Shown: positions 36,890 to 46,217 of the stretch, piece by piece
Numbering within the stretch: position 1 is the first letter of the stretch
How the letters are laid out: each line of letters begins with the position of its first letter
From: CAVVST01 sp963750995
GTDB taxonomy: Bacteria > Acidobacteriota > Vicinamibacteria > Vicinamibacterales > UBA2999
NCBI GenBank assembly: GCA_963750995.1
Contig: CAVVST010000001.1
Span: forward strand, 62,001 to 126,000
DNA length: 64,000 nt
Direction of reading: 5' to 3'
Notes under the pieces: generated by a model
Seen by the model: the letters and a program-made list of their open reading frames with translations, nothing else
What the model was told of the DNA's origin: nothing
Databases searched by the model: none
Program-made: the position numbers and the translations under genes

Positions 36890-38284
36890 GCCATCCATTC
36901 TGATCGTTGACGACGAGCCGGGCGTCCGCAGCGCGCTGGGCGGCGTGCTGCGCGACGAAGGCTACGAGGTCGACGCGGTCGACAGCGGCGAGGCGTGTCT
37001 CGAGCGGCTCGGGCGCCAGACCTACGACGTCGTCGTGCTCGACGTCTGGCTGCCGGGGATGGACGGGCTGGCGACGCTGGCGCGGATGCGCGAGCGTCAG
37101 ATCGACGTCGCAGGTGGTGATCATTTCGGGCCACGGCAACATCGAGTCGGCGGTGCGCGCCATCAAGATGGGGGCGTTCGATTTCGTCGAGAAGCCGCTG
37201 ACGCTCGAGAAGACCGTCCTGGTCGTCCGCAACGCGCTGCGGCAGCGCAGCCTCGAAGCCGAGAACCGCGCTCTGCGCGCGAAGGTCGACGCACAGCACA
37301 CCATGGTCGGCGAGAGCTACGCGATGGTGAAGCTGCGGGAGCAGGTCGCGATGGCGGCGCCGACCAACGGCCGCGTGCTGATCTTTGGCGAGAACGGCAC
37401 CGGCAAGGAGCTCGTCGCGCGCAACATCCACCAGCTCAGCCGGCGGCGGACAGGCGCCGTTCGTCGAGGTCAACTGCGCGGCGATTCCCGAGGACCTGAT
37501 TGAAAGCGAGCTGTTCGGCCACGTCCGCGGCGCGTTCACCGGCGCCGTGGCGGATCGCCGCGGCAAGTTCGAAGCGGCGCACGGCGGCACCATCTTCCTC
37601 GACGAAATCGCCGACATGAGCCTGAAGACGCAGGCCAAGGTGCTGCGCGTGCTGCAGGAGCAGGTGATGGAGGCGGTCGGCGGGTCCACGCGGATCAAGG
37701 TCGATGCGCGCGTGCTGGCGGCGACCAACAAGGACCTGACGGCGGAAATCCGCGGCGGGCGGTTTCGCGAAGACCTGTACTTCCGTCTCAACGTCGTGCC
37801 CATCTTCGTGCCGTCGCTCCGCGATCGGCAGGAAGACATTCCGCTGCTGGCCGAGCACTTCATGGCGATGCTGGCCCGCGAGTACGGCCGGCGGCCGAAG
37901 ACGTTCGAGGCCGACGCGTTGATCGCCTTGCGCCAGTACGCCTGGCCCGGCAACGTCCGCGAGCTGCGCAACCTCGTCGAACGGCTGATGATCATGGTGC
38001 CGGGCGATCGGGTGTCGTCGCGCGATCTGTCATTCCTGGAACAGAGCGTCGCGCCGCCGGGCGGCCAGCCGGCATCGGTCGCCAAGGCGTCGCTGGAGGC
38101 GCCGCTTCACGAAGCGCGCGACCGGTTCGAGCGCGACTACATCCTGCGCGCCCTCGCGGCGCAGCACGGCAACATCTCGCGGACCGCGGAGCTGCTGGGC
38201 ATCGAGCGCAGCAACCTCTACCGCAAGATGCGTGGTTTCGGCATCGCGCCGTCGCGCCGCTCTGAAGACGAGGAAATCGCCTGA
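36888..38284 (+). CDS. NtrC-type sigma54-dependent response regulator (two frame breaks)
   Basis: The receiver domain begins MPSILIVDDEPGVRSALGG with phospho-acceptor Asp in LDVWLPGMDG. A break near 37109 leads to VVIISGHGNIESAVRAIKMG. The AAA+ domain has GENGTGKELVARNIH, a second break near 37445, then FVEVNCAAIPEDLIESELFG, the sigma54-contacting loop GAFTGA and GGTIFLDEIADM. The C-terminal Fis helix-turn-helix is NISRTAELLGIERSNLYRKM. Both breaks are +1. Corrected length is about 464 residues, normal. It is paired with the upstream NtrY-like kinase (NtrYX type) and would activate sigma54 promoters. Confidence 0.85.
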
Positions 38285-39379
38285 TCGCGATCCGTTCCAG
38301 TCTGTTCCACGAGATTCCCACGCCTGCCCTCGTCGTCGACGTCGCCGCGCTCGACCGGAACATCGATCGCATGGCGGGGTTCTTCGCGACCGGTGCCTGC
38401 CGGCTGCGTCCTCACTTCAAGGCGCACAAGACGCCGGAAATCGCTCGCCGCCAGCTCGCGGCCGGATCGTGCGTCGGCCTGACCTGCGCCACGGTCTCGG
38501 AAGCCGAGGTGGCGGCGGAGTTCTGCGACGACGTACTGATCGCGAACGAACCGATCGGGCCCGGCAAATGCGACCGTGTCGCCAGCGCTCGCCGGGCGGG
38601 TGCGGACGACGATCGCGGTCGATTCAACGGTGGGTCTCGAGCAAGTCTCCACTGCCGCGCGTCGTGCTGGCGTCACCGTCGGCGTGCTGATCGATCTGAA
38701 CGTCGGCCAGACGCGATGCGGCGTGCTGCCCGGGGCGGAAGCGGTCGCGTTGGCAAGAAAGGCGGCGGCGACCGCCGGCGTCGACCTCCGCGGCGTGATG
38801 GGATACGAGGGCCACGTCGTCAGCCTGCCGGATCGGGCCGAGCGCGAGGCGCGCACTCGCGAAGCGATGGCGGGACTGGTCGAGACGGCCGCGCTGGTCC
38901 GCGCCGCCGGCCTGCCGTGCGGCATCGTGTCGGCCGGCGGCACCGGGACGTACGACATCAGCGGCCGCGTCGACGGCATCACCGAGATCCAGGCGGGGTC
39001 GTACGTCCTGATGGACACCGACTACGGCAGGCTCGACGTGCCGTTCGAACAGGCGTTCTGGGCGCTCGGGACGATCGTCAGCCGTCCCGATCCGCGGCGC
39101 TGCGTCGCCGACTGCGGCCACAAGTCGATGACCAAGGACCATGGTCTGCCGACGGTCAGGGGTGTCGACGGAGCGTCGGTCGTGTCGCTCAACGACGAGC
39201 ACGCGACCATCATGATTCCGGCGGAGTCGCCGATTGCGGTCGGCGACCGCGTGTTCCTGCGGCCGTCGCACACCGACCCGACCATCAACCTGCACGACGT
39301 GCTGTATGCGCTCGAAGGCGAGGAAGTCACCGGCGTCTGGCCGATCGCCGCTCGTGGCTACCCCGAGCACCGGGCTTGA
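38281..39379 (+). CDS. D-threonine aldolase/D-serine dehydratase-like PLP enzyme (frame break near 38576)
   Basis: The N-terminal alanine-racemase-like barrel reads IPTPALVVDVAALDRNIDRM, then the PLP lysine in RPHFKAHKTPEIA. A frame break near 38576 (one extra base) leads to GRVRTTIAVDSTVGLEQVS, and the rest is intact: GYEGHVVSLPD, GIVSAGGTGTYD, and the C-terminal metal-site region DCGHKSMTKDHG and LNDEHATIMIP. Length is about 365 residues. No ATG, GTG or TTG start exists before the conserved part; CTG 38281, overlapping the ntrC stop as CTGA, is the only near start. It would act on D-threonine, D-serine or a hydroxy-D-aspartate. Confidence 0.78.
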
Positions 39380-39449
39380 GGATTGCACAGAGGCACACGA
39401 CGCGCACGACACAAAGATCGATTGGCGTGTCCGTCGTGCCGTCGTGCGT

Positions 39450-40691
39450 TTAGAAAAATACCCAGCAGAGCAGCGCGCCGATCACGGTCATCGACAATCC
39501 CCACGCCAGCAGCCGGTTGAACGTGGGCCGGACCTGCGCGGGGTCGGTGATCCCGGCCAGGCACATGGCGCCGGTCGTCGAGAGCGGCGACATGTCCACC
39601 AGGTGGGCGCCGACGTTCATCGAGGTCGGCAATCGCGATCGGGTCGCCGCCGCCGAGCCGCATCACCAGGCCAGGGATGGTTGGCAGAAACGCCGGCAGG
39701 ACGACGCCTGACGTGCTGCTGTAGACAGAAATCACCGCCGTCACGAACGCCACCGCCGCCGTGACCGTGTCCCGCGTTGGCCATCCGAGCCAGCATCGCC
39801 GTAAACAGATCGAGGCCGCCCGTTTTCTCGAGCAGCGACGATCAGGACCGTCACGCCGCTGACCATCACGATCGGCGTCCACGGCATCCGGCGAACCGCC
39901 TGCTCGTGGTCGGCGACGCGAACGGCCGCGAGGACAACGGCGCCGGCAAATGCGGCCATACCGATGTTGGCCGCCAGGAACAGCACGCTGACGATCACCC
40001 CGAGGATGACGGCCAGTGTGATCCAGTGGGCGGCGGAGACGGGCGTGGATTCAGGCATGTCGTCCGCCGAGCCGGAGTACTTCGATCCGAAGAGCGTCAC
40101 GCCGCCGAGCAGCGCATAACCGGCAAACGCGAGCCCGGCGTGGGCAGCGGCGTTCGACCAGTACGTGCGCCACTCGTAGCCGGCCAGGTTGATCTTCTCC
40201 ATGATGCCGTTGACGATGATGCCCGTGGGGGCGAACGGAGAGAGGGCGCCGGCTTGCGCGCCCATGCCCACCATCAGCGCCATCAGGAACGGCGGAATTC
40301 GCGCGCGCGTGGCAACCGCCATGGCCATCGGCGCGAGCATCGCCGCAGTGGCGACGTTACCGGGACCGAGCGAGGCGATTCCGAGCCCGAGCAGGAAGAA
40401 GGTGACGGGAATCAGGCCGGTGTTGCCGCGACAGAGGCGGACCGAGCGATGCGCCACCTGATCGAGCGTGCCGTTCAACTGGGCCTGGGTGAACAGCAGC
40501 GTGACGCCGACCAGCGTCAGGAACAACTGGATCGGAAATCCGGCGAGGACGTCGTCGAGCCGCATCCCGCCGAAATAGACGCCGACGATCCAGGCGAACG
40601 CCACCGCTAGAACGCCGACGTTGAGCCGCGTGAAGCAGCTCACGACGATCGCCATGAGCAGGGCGCCGAGGGACAACCACGCCAGTGACAT
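39450..40691 (-). CDS. MatC-like dicarboxylate carrier / SLC13-type permease (three frame breaks)
   Basis: The N-terminal two thirds are intact: about seven helices with LNVGVLAVAFAWIVGVYFGG, PVTFFLLGLGIASLGPGNVA and MGAQAGALSPFAPTGIIVNG, the family substrate-loop pattern. After SGVTVLIVAA the frame breaks near 39840, again near 39778 and again near 39630. The pieces read LLEKTGGLDLFTAMLARMAN, TVTAAVAFVTAVISVYSSTS and SMNVGAHLVDMSPLSTTGAM, all expected of the family. Combined length is about 413 residues. It probably takes up malonate or other C4-dicarboxylates. It converges on the D-threonine-aldolase-like gene. Confidence 0.72.
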
Positions 40692-40743
40692 GGGCTGGCA
40701 TGGTACAGGTGAAAAGTTGAAAGTGGGAAGTGGAAAGTAAGTC

Positions 40744-41166
40744 CTAGAGCGTCGCGACGGGCTCCTCCGGCTTGCGCCGTGTGGCGATGAAGTAGTACGT
40801 CAGATTGCCCAGTCCGAGCGAGCCGACGATCGCGCCGGTCACGCCGACGATCCCCACGAACTCCTCATCGTTCGTGAAATTCGCCAGCACCGCAGTACCG
40901 ATCGCGAAGCCGATGCCCAGGAACAGCAGGATCGTGCCACGCCGGAGGCAATCCTCGGGCGTGTTCCGCTTTTTCTGGTCCGGCAGCATGGGCGGCGGCG
41001 TCAGCCCCTTTTCGATCATCAGCTGCCGTTCCTGGTACTGGAGTCGCTTCTTCTGGTGATCCCAGTAGATCGACCAGAACGCGACGCCGATGCCGAGAAC
41101 AATGGCGACGATGGGAACCATTACGCCAAGCAGCCCGGTCAGTTCACCAACGACTGCAGCATCCAT
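40744..41166 (-). CDS. DUF6249-like small membrane protein
   Basis: This 140-residue protein has an N-terminal membrane helix (LLGVMVPIVAIVLGIGVAFW), a charged stretch (QKKRLQYQERQLMIEKGLTP) and two C-terminal helices (GTILLFLGIGFAIGTAVL and IVGVTGAIVGSLGLGNLTYY). The MIEKGLTPP segment recalls DUF6249 proteins often found near ECF sigma factors. It has a good AGGAGG ribosome-binding site and diverges from the ECF sigma gene, sharing its 110-base upstream region. Function is unknown, but regulation with the sigma factor is likely. Confidence 0.6.
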   Translation of the reverse strand: MDAAVVGELTGLLGVMVPIVAIVLGIGVAFWSIYWDHQKKRLQYQERQLMIEKGLTPPPMLPDQKKRNTPEDCLRRGTILLFLGIGFAIGTAVLANFTNDEEFVGIVGVTGAIVGSLGLGNLTYYFIATRRKPEEPVATL

Positions 41167-41227
41167 ATATGTCCTCCTGTGCCGGGATGAGACGGTGATG
41201 GCCCGGAAAGGTTTCAGGTGCGCCCGG

Positions 41228-41253
41228 TGAAACCATTTGCCCTCGTCTCCGTC
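41228..41253 (+). promoter_or_regulatory. ECF-type promoter in front of the second ECF sigma gene
   Basis: TGAAAC (41228-41233), 16 bases, then CGTC (41250-41253). This is the -35/-10 pattern used by many ECF sigma factors (for example the TGAAAC-N16-CGTC type). Transcription would begin near 41260, about 17 bases before the GTG start, as expected of autoregulation. Confidence 0.6.
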
Positions 41254-41276
41254 TCATCGAAGAATGGGCCCCCACC

Positions 41277-41847
41277 GTGGACCATGACGACCGGGACCTG
41301 GTTCGCCAATGCCTGGAGGGGGACGAGGACTCGTGCGCGCGGCTGGTCGAGGCTTATGCGCAGATGGTCGGCACGGTGGTCTGGCGCGCGACCGGTAGCC
41401 ACGACCTCGCCGAGGATCTGGCGCAGGAGACCTTTCTCAGAGTGTTTCGCGGGTTGCGCTACTTCGATGCCCGCTCCAGGCTGTCGACCTGGATCTACAC
41501 CATCGCGCATCGGGTTGCGATCGACCATCTGCGGCACGTCCGGCCGAAGCCGGACGCTACGAGCGCAAGGGCCACTGCGAACGCGCCGGAGCGCAATCCC
41601 GAGGCCGCGGCTGCCGATCGAGGAACTGGATGGGATCATTCGTGAAGAGCTGCAGGGGTTGCCTGACAAATACCGTCTGCCGCTGGTCTATGCGACCCTT
41701 GACGAGCTCGATTACCAGACCATCGGCACCATGCTGAAGGTGAAGCCCGGAACCGTGAAGACGCTCGTGTTTCGAGGACGTCAGCTGCTCAGAGCCCGCG
41801 TAGAGGCGGTGCTCGAGCGGCGTCGTGAACGATCGCATGCGACTTGA
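41277..41847 (+). CDS. ECF-type RNA polymerase sigma factor (frame break near 41608)
   Basis: The N-terminal frame gives MDHDDRDLVRQCLEGDEDSC, region 2 with HDLAEDLAQETFLRVFRGL and STWIYTIAHRVAIDHLRHV. Near 41608 a +1 shift leads into LPIEELDGIIREELQGLPDK and region 4 (LDELDYQTIGTMLKVKPGTV, then KTLVFRGRQLLRARVEAVL). Together about 190 residues, a normal ECF sigma. It is preceded by an ECF-type promoter and followed by an overlapping small membrane protein likely to be its anti-sigma factor. The frame break appears to be the same one-base-insertion type as others nearby. Confidence 0.82.
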
Positions 41848-42170
41848 GGAATTGACCGACGCGCGTCTCGACGAGGCGCTGCGGCAGCCGCGGTGGGAAC
41901 CGCCGCGCCATTTCGCGCGTGCAGTGGTGGCGCGCATGCCAGCCGTCGGCGACATGGAGCCGTCAATGGAGGCGTCGGGCCTGCCCGAGGTTGTCGGCGC
42001 GGTGGTGAGCGGCGTGTCGGGCGCCATCCTCACCTACGTGGCCGGGATGGCCATCGGTACGGGCGGCGCCGGTGCTCATTGCCCACGCGGAGGTCGTAGG
42101 GTGGATCGGCGCCGCTGCCGGATTGCTGATTGCCGCGGCGGTTACCGGCCTGGTGCAGGAATGGATTTAG
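41825..42170 (+). CDS. Putative anti-sigma factor, small membrane protein (frame break near 42065)
   Basis: It begins with GTG inside the sigma gene and reads MNDRMRLEELTDARLDEALR, then PPRHFARAVVARM. A hydrophobic stretch (VVGAVVSGVSGAILTYVAGM) follows. After about residue 80 a +1 break is needed to reach APVLIAHAEVVGWIGAAAGL and IAAAVTGLVQEWI, a second helix with the stop at 42168. The result is about 114 residues with two membrane helices. Position after an ECF sigma gene suggests an anti-sigma role, although no zinc motif is present. It overlaps the convergent dehydrogenase gene by 29 bases. Confidence 0.55.
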
Positions 42171-45021
42171 GGTCAAGCAGCGAGCGTAGCAGCACAGCCG
42201 GGTGAACGGCGTCGACACCGGTAAAGTCCCGGATCTGGTGTCGGCAGGACGTGCCGGCCGCGGCGACCACTGCGCCGGACTGACGGGCACGCACGGCCGG
42301 AAACAGTCGCCGCTCACCGATCGCGCGGGAGATCTCGAAGTGCTCGTGTGCATAACCCCACGACCCCGCCATCCCGCAGCAGCCGGAGTCGACATCCACG
42401 ACCGCTGCGCCCGGGATCATCGACAACAGTGATTTCGCCGCCGGGACCAGTCCCATCGACTTCTGATGACAGTGTCCGTGCAGGAGGATCGACGGAGGCC
42501 CTGACAACAGGGCGAGCCGCGGCACGATCGTGCGCGCGAATTCCTCGAACAGCACCGACGCCCTGGCGACCGCCTCCGCCCGTTTCCGCGTGTCGCCACG
42601 GAGCAGCGCCGGCGCGTCTTCGCGCACCGCCGACAGGCAGCTCGGTTCGCAGAACAGGATGGCGCGCCCGGCAGCGGCATGCGGGAACAATGCGTCGGTA
42701 TTGCGCTCGGCGAGCTGCGCTGCCTGCCGAAGCAAGCCCTTCGAAATCTGAGGACGCCCGCAGCAGTGGTCGCTCGCAAGTCCCGCCCGGACGCCTGCCA
42801 CGCGCAGAAGGTCGAGCGCGGCCGCGCCAATCTCCGGCTCGTAATAGTTCGTGAACGTGTCGTTGAAGATCACCGCGTCGCACGAATCGTCGGCGCGCGG
42901 CCCCAGGTCGGCGAGCGTCCGCCGCTGAAACGCCGGCAGCGTCCGCCGGCGATCGATCCCCAGCAGCCGTTCGTTGACGCGGCGGACCGGCGCGGTGCGG
43001 GCAAGCCAGTTCGAGAGTGGCGCGAGGCGGCTGCCGAGCGCGGCCACGCGGCGCACGTTGCCGAGCATGCGCGCTTCGAGCGACGTGCCATGGCGGGCCC
43101 AGTAGTCAGCGAGAAATTCGCTCTTGAACCGGGCGACGTCAACCCCCACCGGACATTCGGCTTTGCAGGCGCGGCACTCGAGGCAAAGGTCCAGCGTGCC
43201 GTAGACCCCCTGGTCGCCGAGCCCGGCTTCGCCCAGCCGGCCGGTCATCGCCAGCCGGAGCACGTTCGCGCGACCGCGTGTCGAATGCGCCTCCTCCTGT
43301 GTCGCCATGTACGACGGGCACATCGTGCCCGCCAGCTTCTTGCGGCATGCGCCGAGCCCGCTGCACATGTCCACCGCGCCGGCCAGGCCGCCGTAGTCCG
43401 AGTAGTCGAAGTGGGTGGGTGGGTTCGGCGTGACATACCCGGCGCCGTAGCGCAGGTTGGACGTCAGCGGCGGCGCGTCGACGATCTTGCCGGGGTTGAA
43501 GATGCCGTGCGGGTCGAACGCGCGCTTGATCGAGCAGAACGCGTCGTAGATCTCCGGCCCGTACATTTTGCGCATGAAGGGGCTGCGCACCAGCCCGTCG
43601 CCATGCTCGCCCGAGAGTGCGCCGCCGAATTCGAGGACGAGGTCGGAGACGTCGTTGGCGATCGCCTCGAACATCCGCACGCCCGCCTCGGTCTTCATGT
43701 TGACGACCGGCCGCACGTGCAGGCAGCCGACCGAGGCATGGGCGTAGACCCCGGCCGTCGTCCCATGACGCCGGATGATCCCCTGGAACCGTTCGATGTA
43801 GTCGCGAAGCTTTTCCGGCGCGACGGCTGTGTCTTCGACGAACGAGAGCGACTTGGCCTCCGATTTCATCGCCATCGACAACCCGAGCGCGGCTTCGCGC
43901 AGACTCCAGACCTGCGCCTGCGCCGCGGGATCGATGACGCGGTGATAGCGGTAGCCAAGGCCGTGCGAGCGGAGGTCCCGCTCGACGGCATCCATCCGCG
44001 GCGGCAGGTCCTCGTCGCGATCGCCGTAGAACTCGACACAGAGCAGCGATCCCGGCTCCCCCTCGATGAAGCTGCGCCGCAGCCCGTCCAGGGCCGCGCT
44101 CTGGCGGGTGTGATCGAGAATGAACTTGTCCATCACCTCGACCGCCGACGGACGGTGCCCGAGGATGACCGGCGTGGCGGCGAGCGACTCCAGCAGGTCG
44201 TTGAACTGGATCGCCATTACCGCCTTGGCATTCGGAAGGGGAACCAGATTCACCCTGGCGTTCAACACGACACCGAGGGTGCCCTCGGATCCAACCATCA
44301 GCCGGGCGAGATTGAACGGTCGATTGGGCCGAATGAATTCGTCGAGGTTGTACCCGCCTACCCGCCGCACCACCTTCGGAAACCGGCGCTCGATGTCCTG
44401 GGCCCGTTTGTCGGCGACGCCACGAACCGCCCGATAGCACTGCGCGGCCAGACTCTCCCCCGCGCTGGCCGCCTCGAGGCCGGCGGCATCCAGCGGACCG
44501 AACGTGACGACCGAGCCGTCCGAGAGGACCACTTCCTGCTCGAGTACGTGATCGATCGTCTTGCCGTACAGCACCGATCGGGCACCGCACGAGTTGTTCG
44601 CCATCATGCCGCCGATGGTGGCCCGGCTTGCGGTCGAAATATCCGGCGCGAAGCGGACGTTGTGCGGCCGCAGCGCGGCATTCAGCTCGTCGAGTACCAC
44701 GCCGGGCTCAACCCGGGCCCAGCGTTCGGCGGCGTTCACTTCGAGAATGCGATTGAGATACTTCGAGGTATCCGCCACCAGTCCGGCCCCGATCGCCTGT
44801 CCGGCCTGAGACGTGCCCCCGCCGCGCATGGTGAGCGGACAGCGAAACTGCGCGCAGATGCGGACGAGGCGAATGAGATCCTCGCGCGACCGCGGCAGCA
44901 CGACACCAAGCGGCTCGATCTGGTAGACGCTGGCATCAGTGGAGTAGAGGGCGCGGGAAACCTTGTCGAACCGGACTTCGCCTTCGAGCTGCTGTTCGAG
45001 CTCGTGACGAAGCGTGGTCAT
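42142..45021 (-). CDS. FAD-linked oxidase/Fe-S reductase fusion (GlcD-GlcF/D-lactate dehydrogenase type)
   Basis: This 959-residue fusion has an N-terminal FAD-binding PCMH domain (LTMRGGGTSQAGQAIGAGLV, GGMMANNSCGARSVLYGKT) and an FAD-oxidase C domain (GVYAHASVGCLHVRPVVNM, SGEHGDGLVRSPF). Then come two 4Fe-4S motifs, CSGLGACRKKLAGTMCP near residue 543 and LCLECRACKAECPVGVD near 620. The C-terminal half ends in CCG repeats (SDHCCGRPQIS, DSGCCGMAGSWGY). It is of the YdiJ/GlcD-GlcF type, oxidising D-lactate, glycolate or D-2-hydroxyacids and passing electrons to the quinone pool. Its stop overlaps the putative anti-sigma gene. Confidence 0.9.
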   Translation of the reverse strand: MTTLRHELEQQLEGEVRFDKVSRALYSTDASVYQIEPLGVVLPRSREDLIRLVRICAQFRCPLTMRGGGTSQAGQAIGAGLVADTSKYLNRILEVNAAERWARVEPGVVLDELNAALRPHNVRFAPDISTASRATIGGMMANNSCGARSVLYGKTIDHVLEQEVVLSDGSVVTFGPLDAAGLEAASAGESLAAQCYRAVRGVADKRAQDIERRFPKVVRRVGGYNLDEFIRPNRPFNLARLMVGSEGTLGVVLNARVNLVPLPNAKAVMAIQFNDLLESLAATPVILGHRPSAVEVMDKFILDHTRQSAALDGLRRSFIEGEPGSLLCVEFYGDRDEDLPPRMDAVERDLRSHGLGYRYHRVIDPAAQAQVWSLREAALGLSMAMKSEAKSLSFVEDTAVAPEKLRDYIERFQGIIRRHGTTAGVYAHASVGCLHVRPVVNMKTEAGVRMFEAIANDVSDLVLEFGGALSGEHGDGLVRSPFMRKMYGPEIYDAFCSIKRAFDPHGIFNPGKIVDAPPLTSNLRYGAGYVTPNPPTHFDYSDYGGLAGAVDMCSGLGACRKKLAGTMCPSYMATQEEAHSTRGRANVLRLAMTGRLGEAGLGDQGVYGTLDLCLECRACKAECPVGVDVARFKSEFLADYWARHGTSLEARMLGNVRRVAALGSRLAPLSNWLARTAPVRRVNERLLGIDRRRTLPAFQRRTLADLGPRADDSCDAVIFNDTFTNYYEPEIGAAALDLLRVAGVRAGLASDHCCGRPQISKGLLRQAAQLAERNTDALFPHAAAGRAILFCEPSCLSAVREDAPALLRGDTRKRAEAVARASVLFEEFARTIVPRLALLSGPPSILLHGHCHQKSMGLVPAAKSLLSMIPGAAVVDVDSGCCGMAGSWGYAHEHFEISRAIGERRLFPAVRARQSGAVVAAAGTSCRHQIRDFTGVDAVHPAVLLRSLLDPKSIPAPGR

Positions 45022-46202
45022 AGGCGCGCGAGGCCCCGGGCGAGGCGATCGAGGCCGTCGGCCAGGGTATCGCCGCCGCTCGCGAACGACACGCGGAGCG
45101 TGCCTTCGCCGCCAGGACCGTACGCCGAGCCGTGTACCACGGCCACGCCGTGCTCATGGAGGAGCCGCCGCCGAATCTCGTCGGAGGGCAATCCCGTCGC
45201 ACGCACGTCCACCATGGCGAAGAAGCCGCCCTCCGGGGCCATGACGCGGGCGTGCGGAATGCCGTCTAGCGTGGTCAGGACCTGTGCGCGGCGGTTCGCG
45301 TACTCCGCAACCATCTCGTTCACGCAGTCCTGCGGGTGCGAGAGCGCAACCGTGGCGGCGTCCTGCACGAAGGTCGCCGGGCCCCGACTCGATTGCTGCA
45401 GGACGAGCAACATGGCCGAGATGAGGGGCGCCGGCCCGGCGCAATAGCCGACACGCCATCCCGTCATCGCGTAGGTCTTCGAGAGGCTGTTGACGAGAAT
45501 CGTCCGCGCGGCGATATCGGGCGACAGCGAGGCCGGCGACACGTGCCGGTGCTCGTCGTAGACGATCGCCTCGTAGATTTCGTCGCTGATCAGCAGCAGG
45601 TCGTGGCGGATGACGAAGTCGGCGATGTCCCACAGCTCGGTGTCGCGAAACACGGTACCGACGGGATTCCAGGGCGTATTCAACACCAGGACTCGGGACG
45701 TTGGTGTTACCGCCGCTTCGAGGGCATCGCCCGTCAGCACGAAGCGGTCCTGCATGATCGGCGCACGGACGGGTTGCACGATGCCGCCCGCCAGCCGGAT
45801 CGGCGACTGATAGGCGTCGTATACGGGATCGGGCAGCAGGACGCCGTCGCCGTCGGCGATCGTCGCCATCAAGGCCGTCTGAATGCCAAGAGTTGCGCCT
45901 GTCGTCACGAGGATCTCGGTCGCGGGGTCATAGGTGAGACGGTTCTCGGTCGCGAGCTTCAGCGCGACCGCGTCGCGCAGCCCCTTTTCCCCACGCTGAT
46001 CCGGGTATGTGGTGCGCCCCGACTCGAGCGCTGCTGTGGCCGCGTCGACGATGTGCCGCGGCGTGCGGAAATCCGGTTCACCACGCATCAGCGAGATCAC
46101 CGGCTCGCCCCTGGCCCAGAGCTGCCGTACTTCCGCCAGGATGGTGTTGATGGCCGTGGGCTTCAGCAGCGACGAGCGGACCGTGCGCGCGACAACCGTC
46201 AT
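45018..46202 (-). CDS. Class I/II pyridoxal-phosphate aminotransferase
   Basis: This 394-residue fold-type I aminotransferase includes VTTGATLGIQTALMATIADG, NTPWNPVGTVFRD, SDEIYEAIVYD and the PLP lysine motif VNSLSKTYAMTGWRVGY near residue 240. These are the aspartate/aromatic aminotransferase (AspC/PatA) features. The C-terminal GSAYGPGGEGTLRVSFA is standard. It overlaps the FAD oxidase fusion by four bases on the same strand, which suggests that keto acids made by one enzyme may feed the other. The substrate is not certain. Confidence 0.9.
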   Translation of the reverse strand: MTVVARTVRSSLLKPTAINTILAEVRQLWARGEPVISLMRGEPDFRTPRHIVDAATAALESGRTTYPDQRGEKGLRDAVALKLATENRLTYDPATEILVTTGATLGIQTALMATIADGDGVLLPDPVYDAYQSPIRLAGGIVQPVRAPIMQDRFVLTGDALEAAVTPTSRVLVLNTPWNPVGTVFRDTELWDIADFVIRHDLLLISDEIYEAIVYDEHRHVSPASLSPDIAARTILVNSLSKTYAMTGWRVGYCAGPAPLISAMLLVLQQSSRGPATFVQDAATVALSHPQDCVNEMVAEYANRRAQVLTTLDGIPHARVMAPEGGFFAMVDVRATGLPSDEIRRRLLHEHGVAVVHGSAYGPGGEGTLRVSFASGGDTLADGLDRLARGLARL

Positions 46203-46217
46203 CTCAGAGGACGCATA

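Noticed and set aside
42679..45447. A 922-residue open frame on the plus strand opposite the GlcD-GlcF fusion
   Set aside because: It is the antisense shadow of a GC-rich gene. Its composition is dominated by Arg, Ala and Asp with no domain motif, while the minus strand holds clear FAD and Fe-S motifs.
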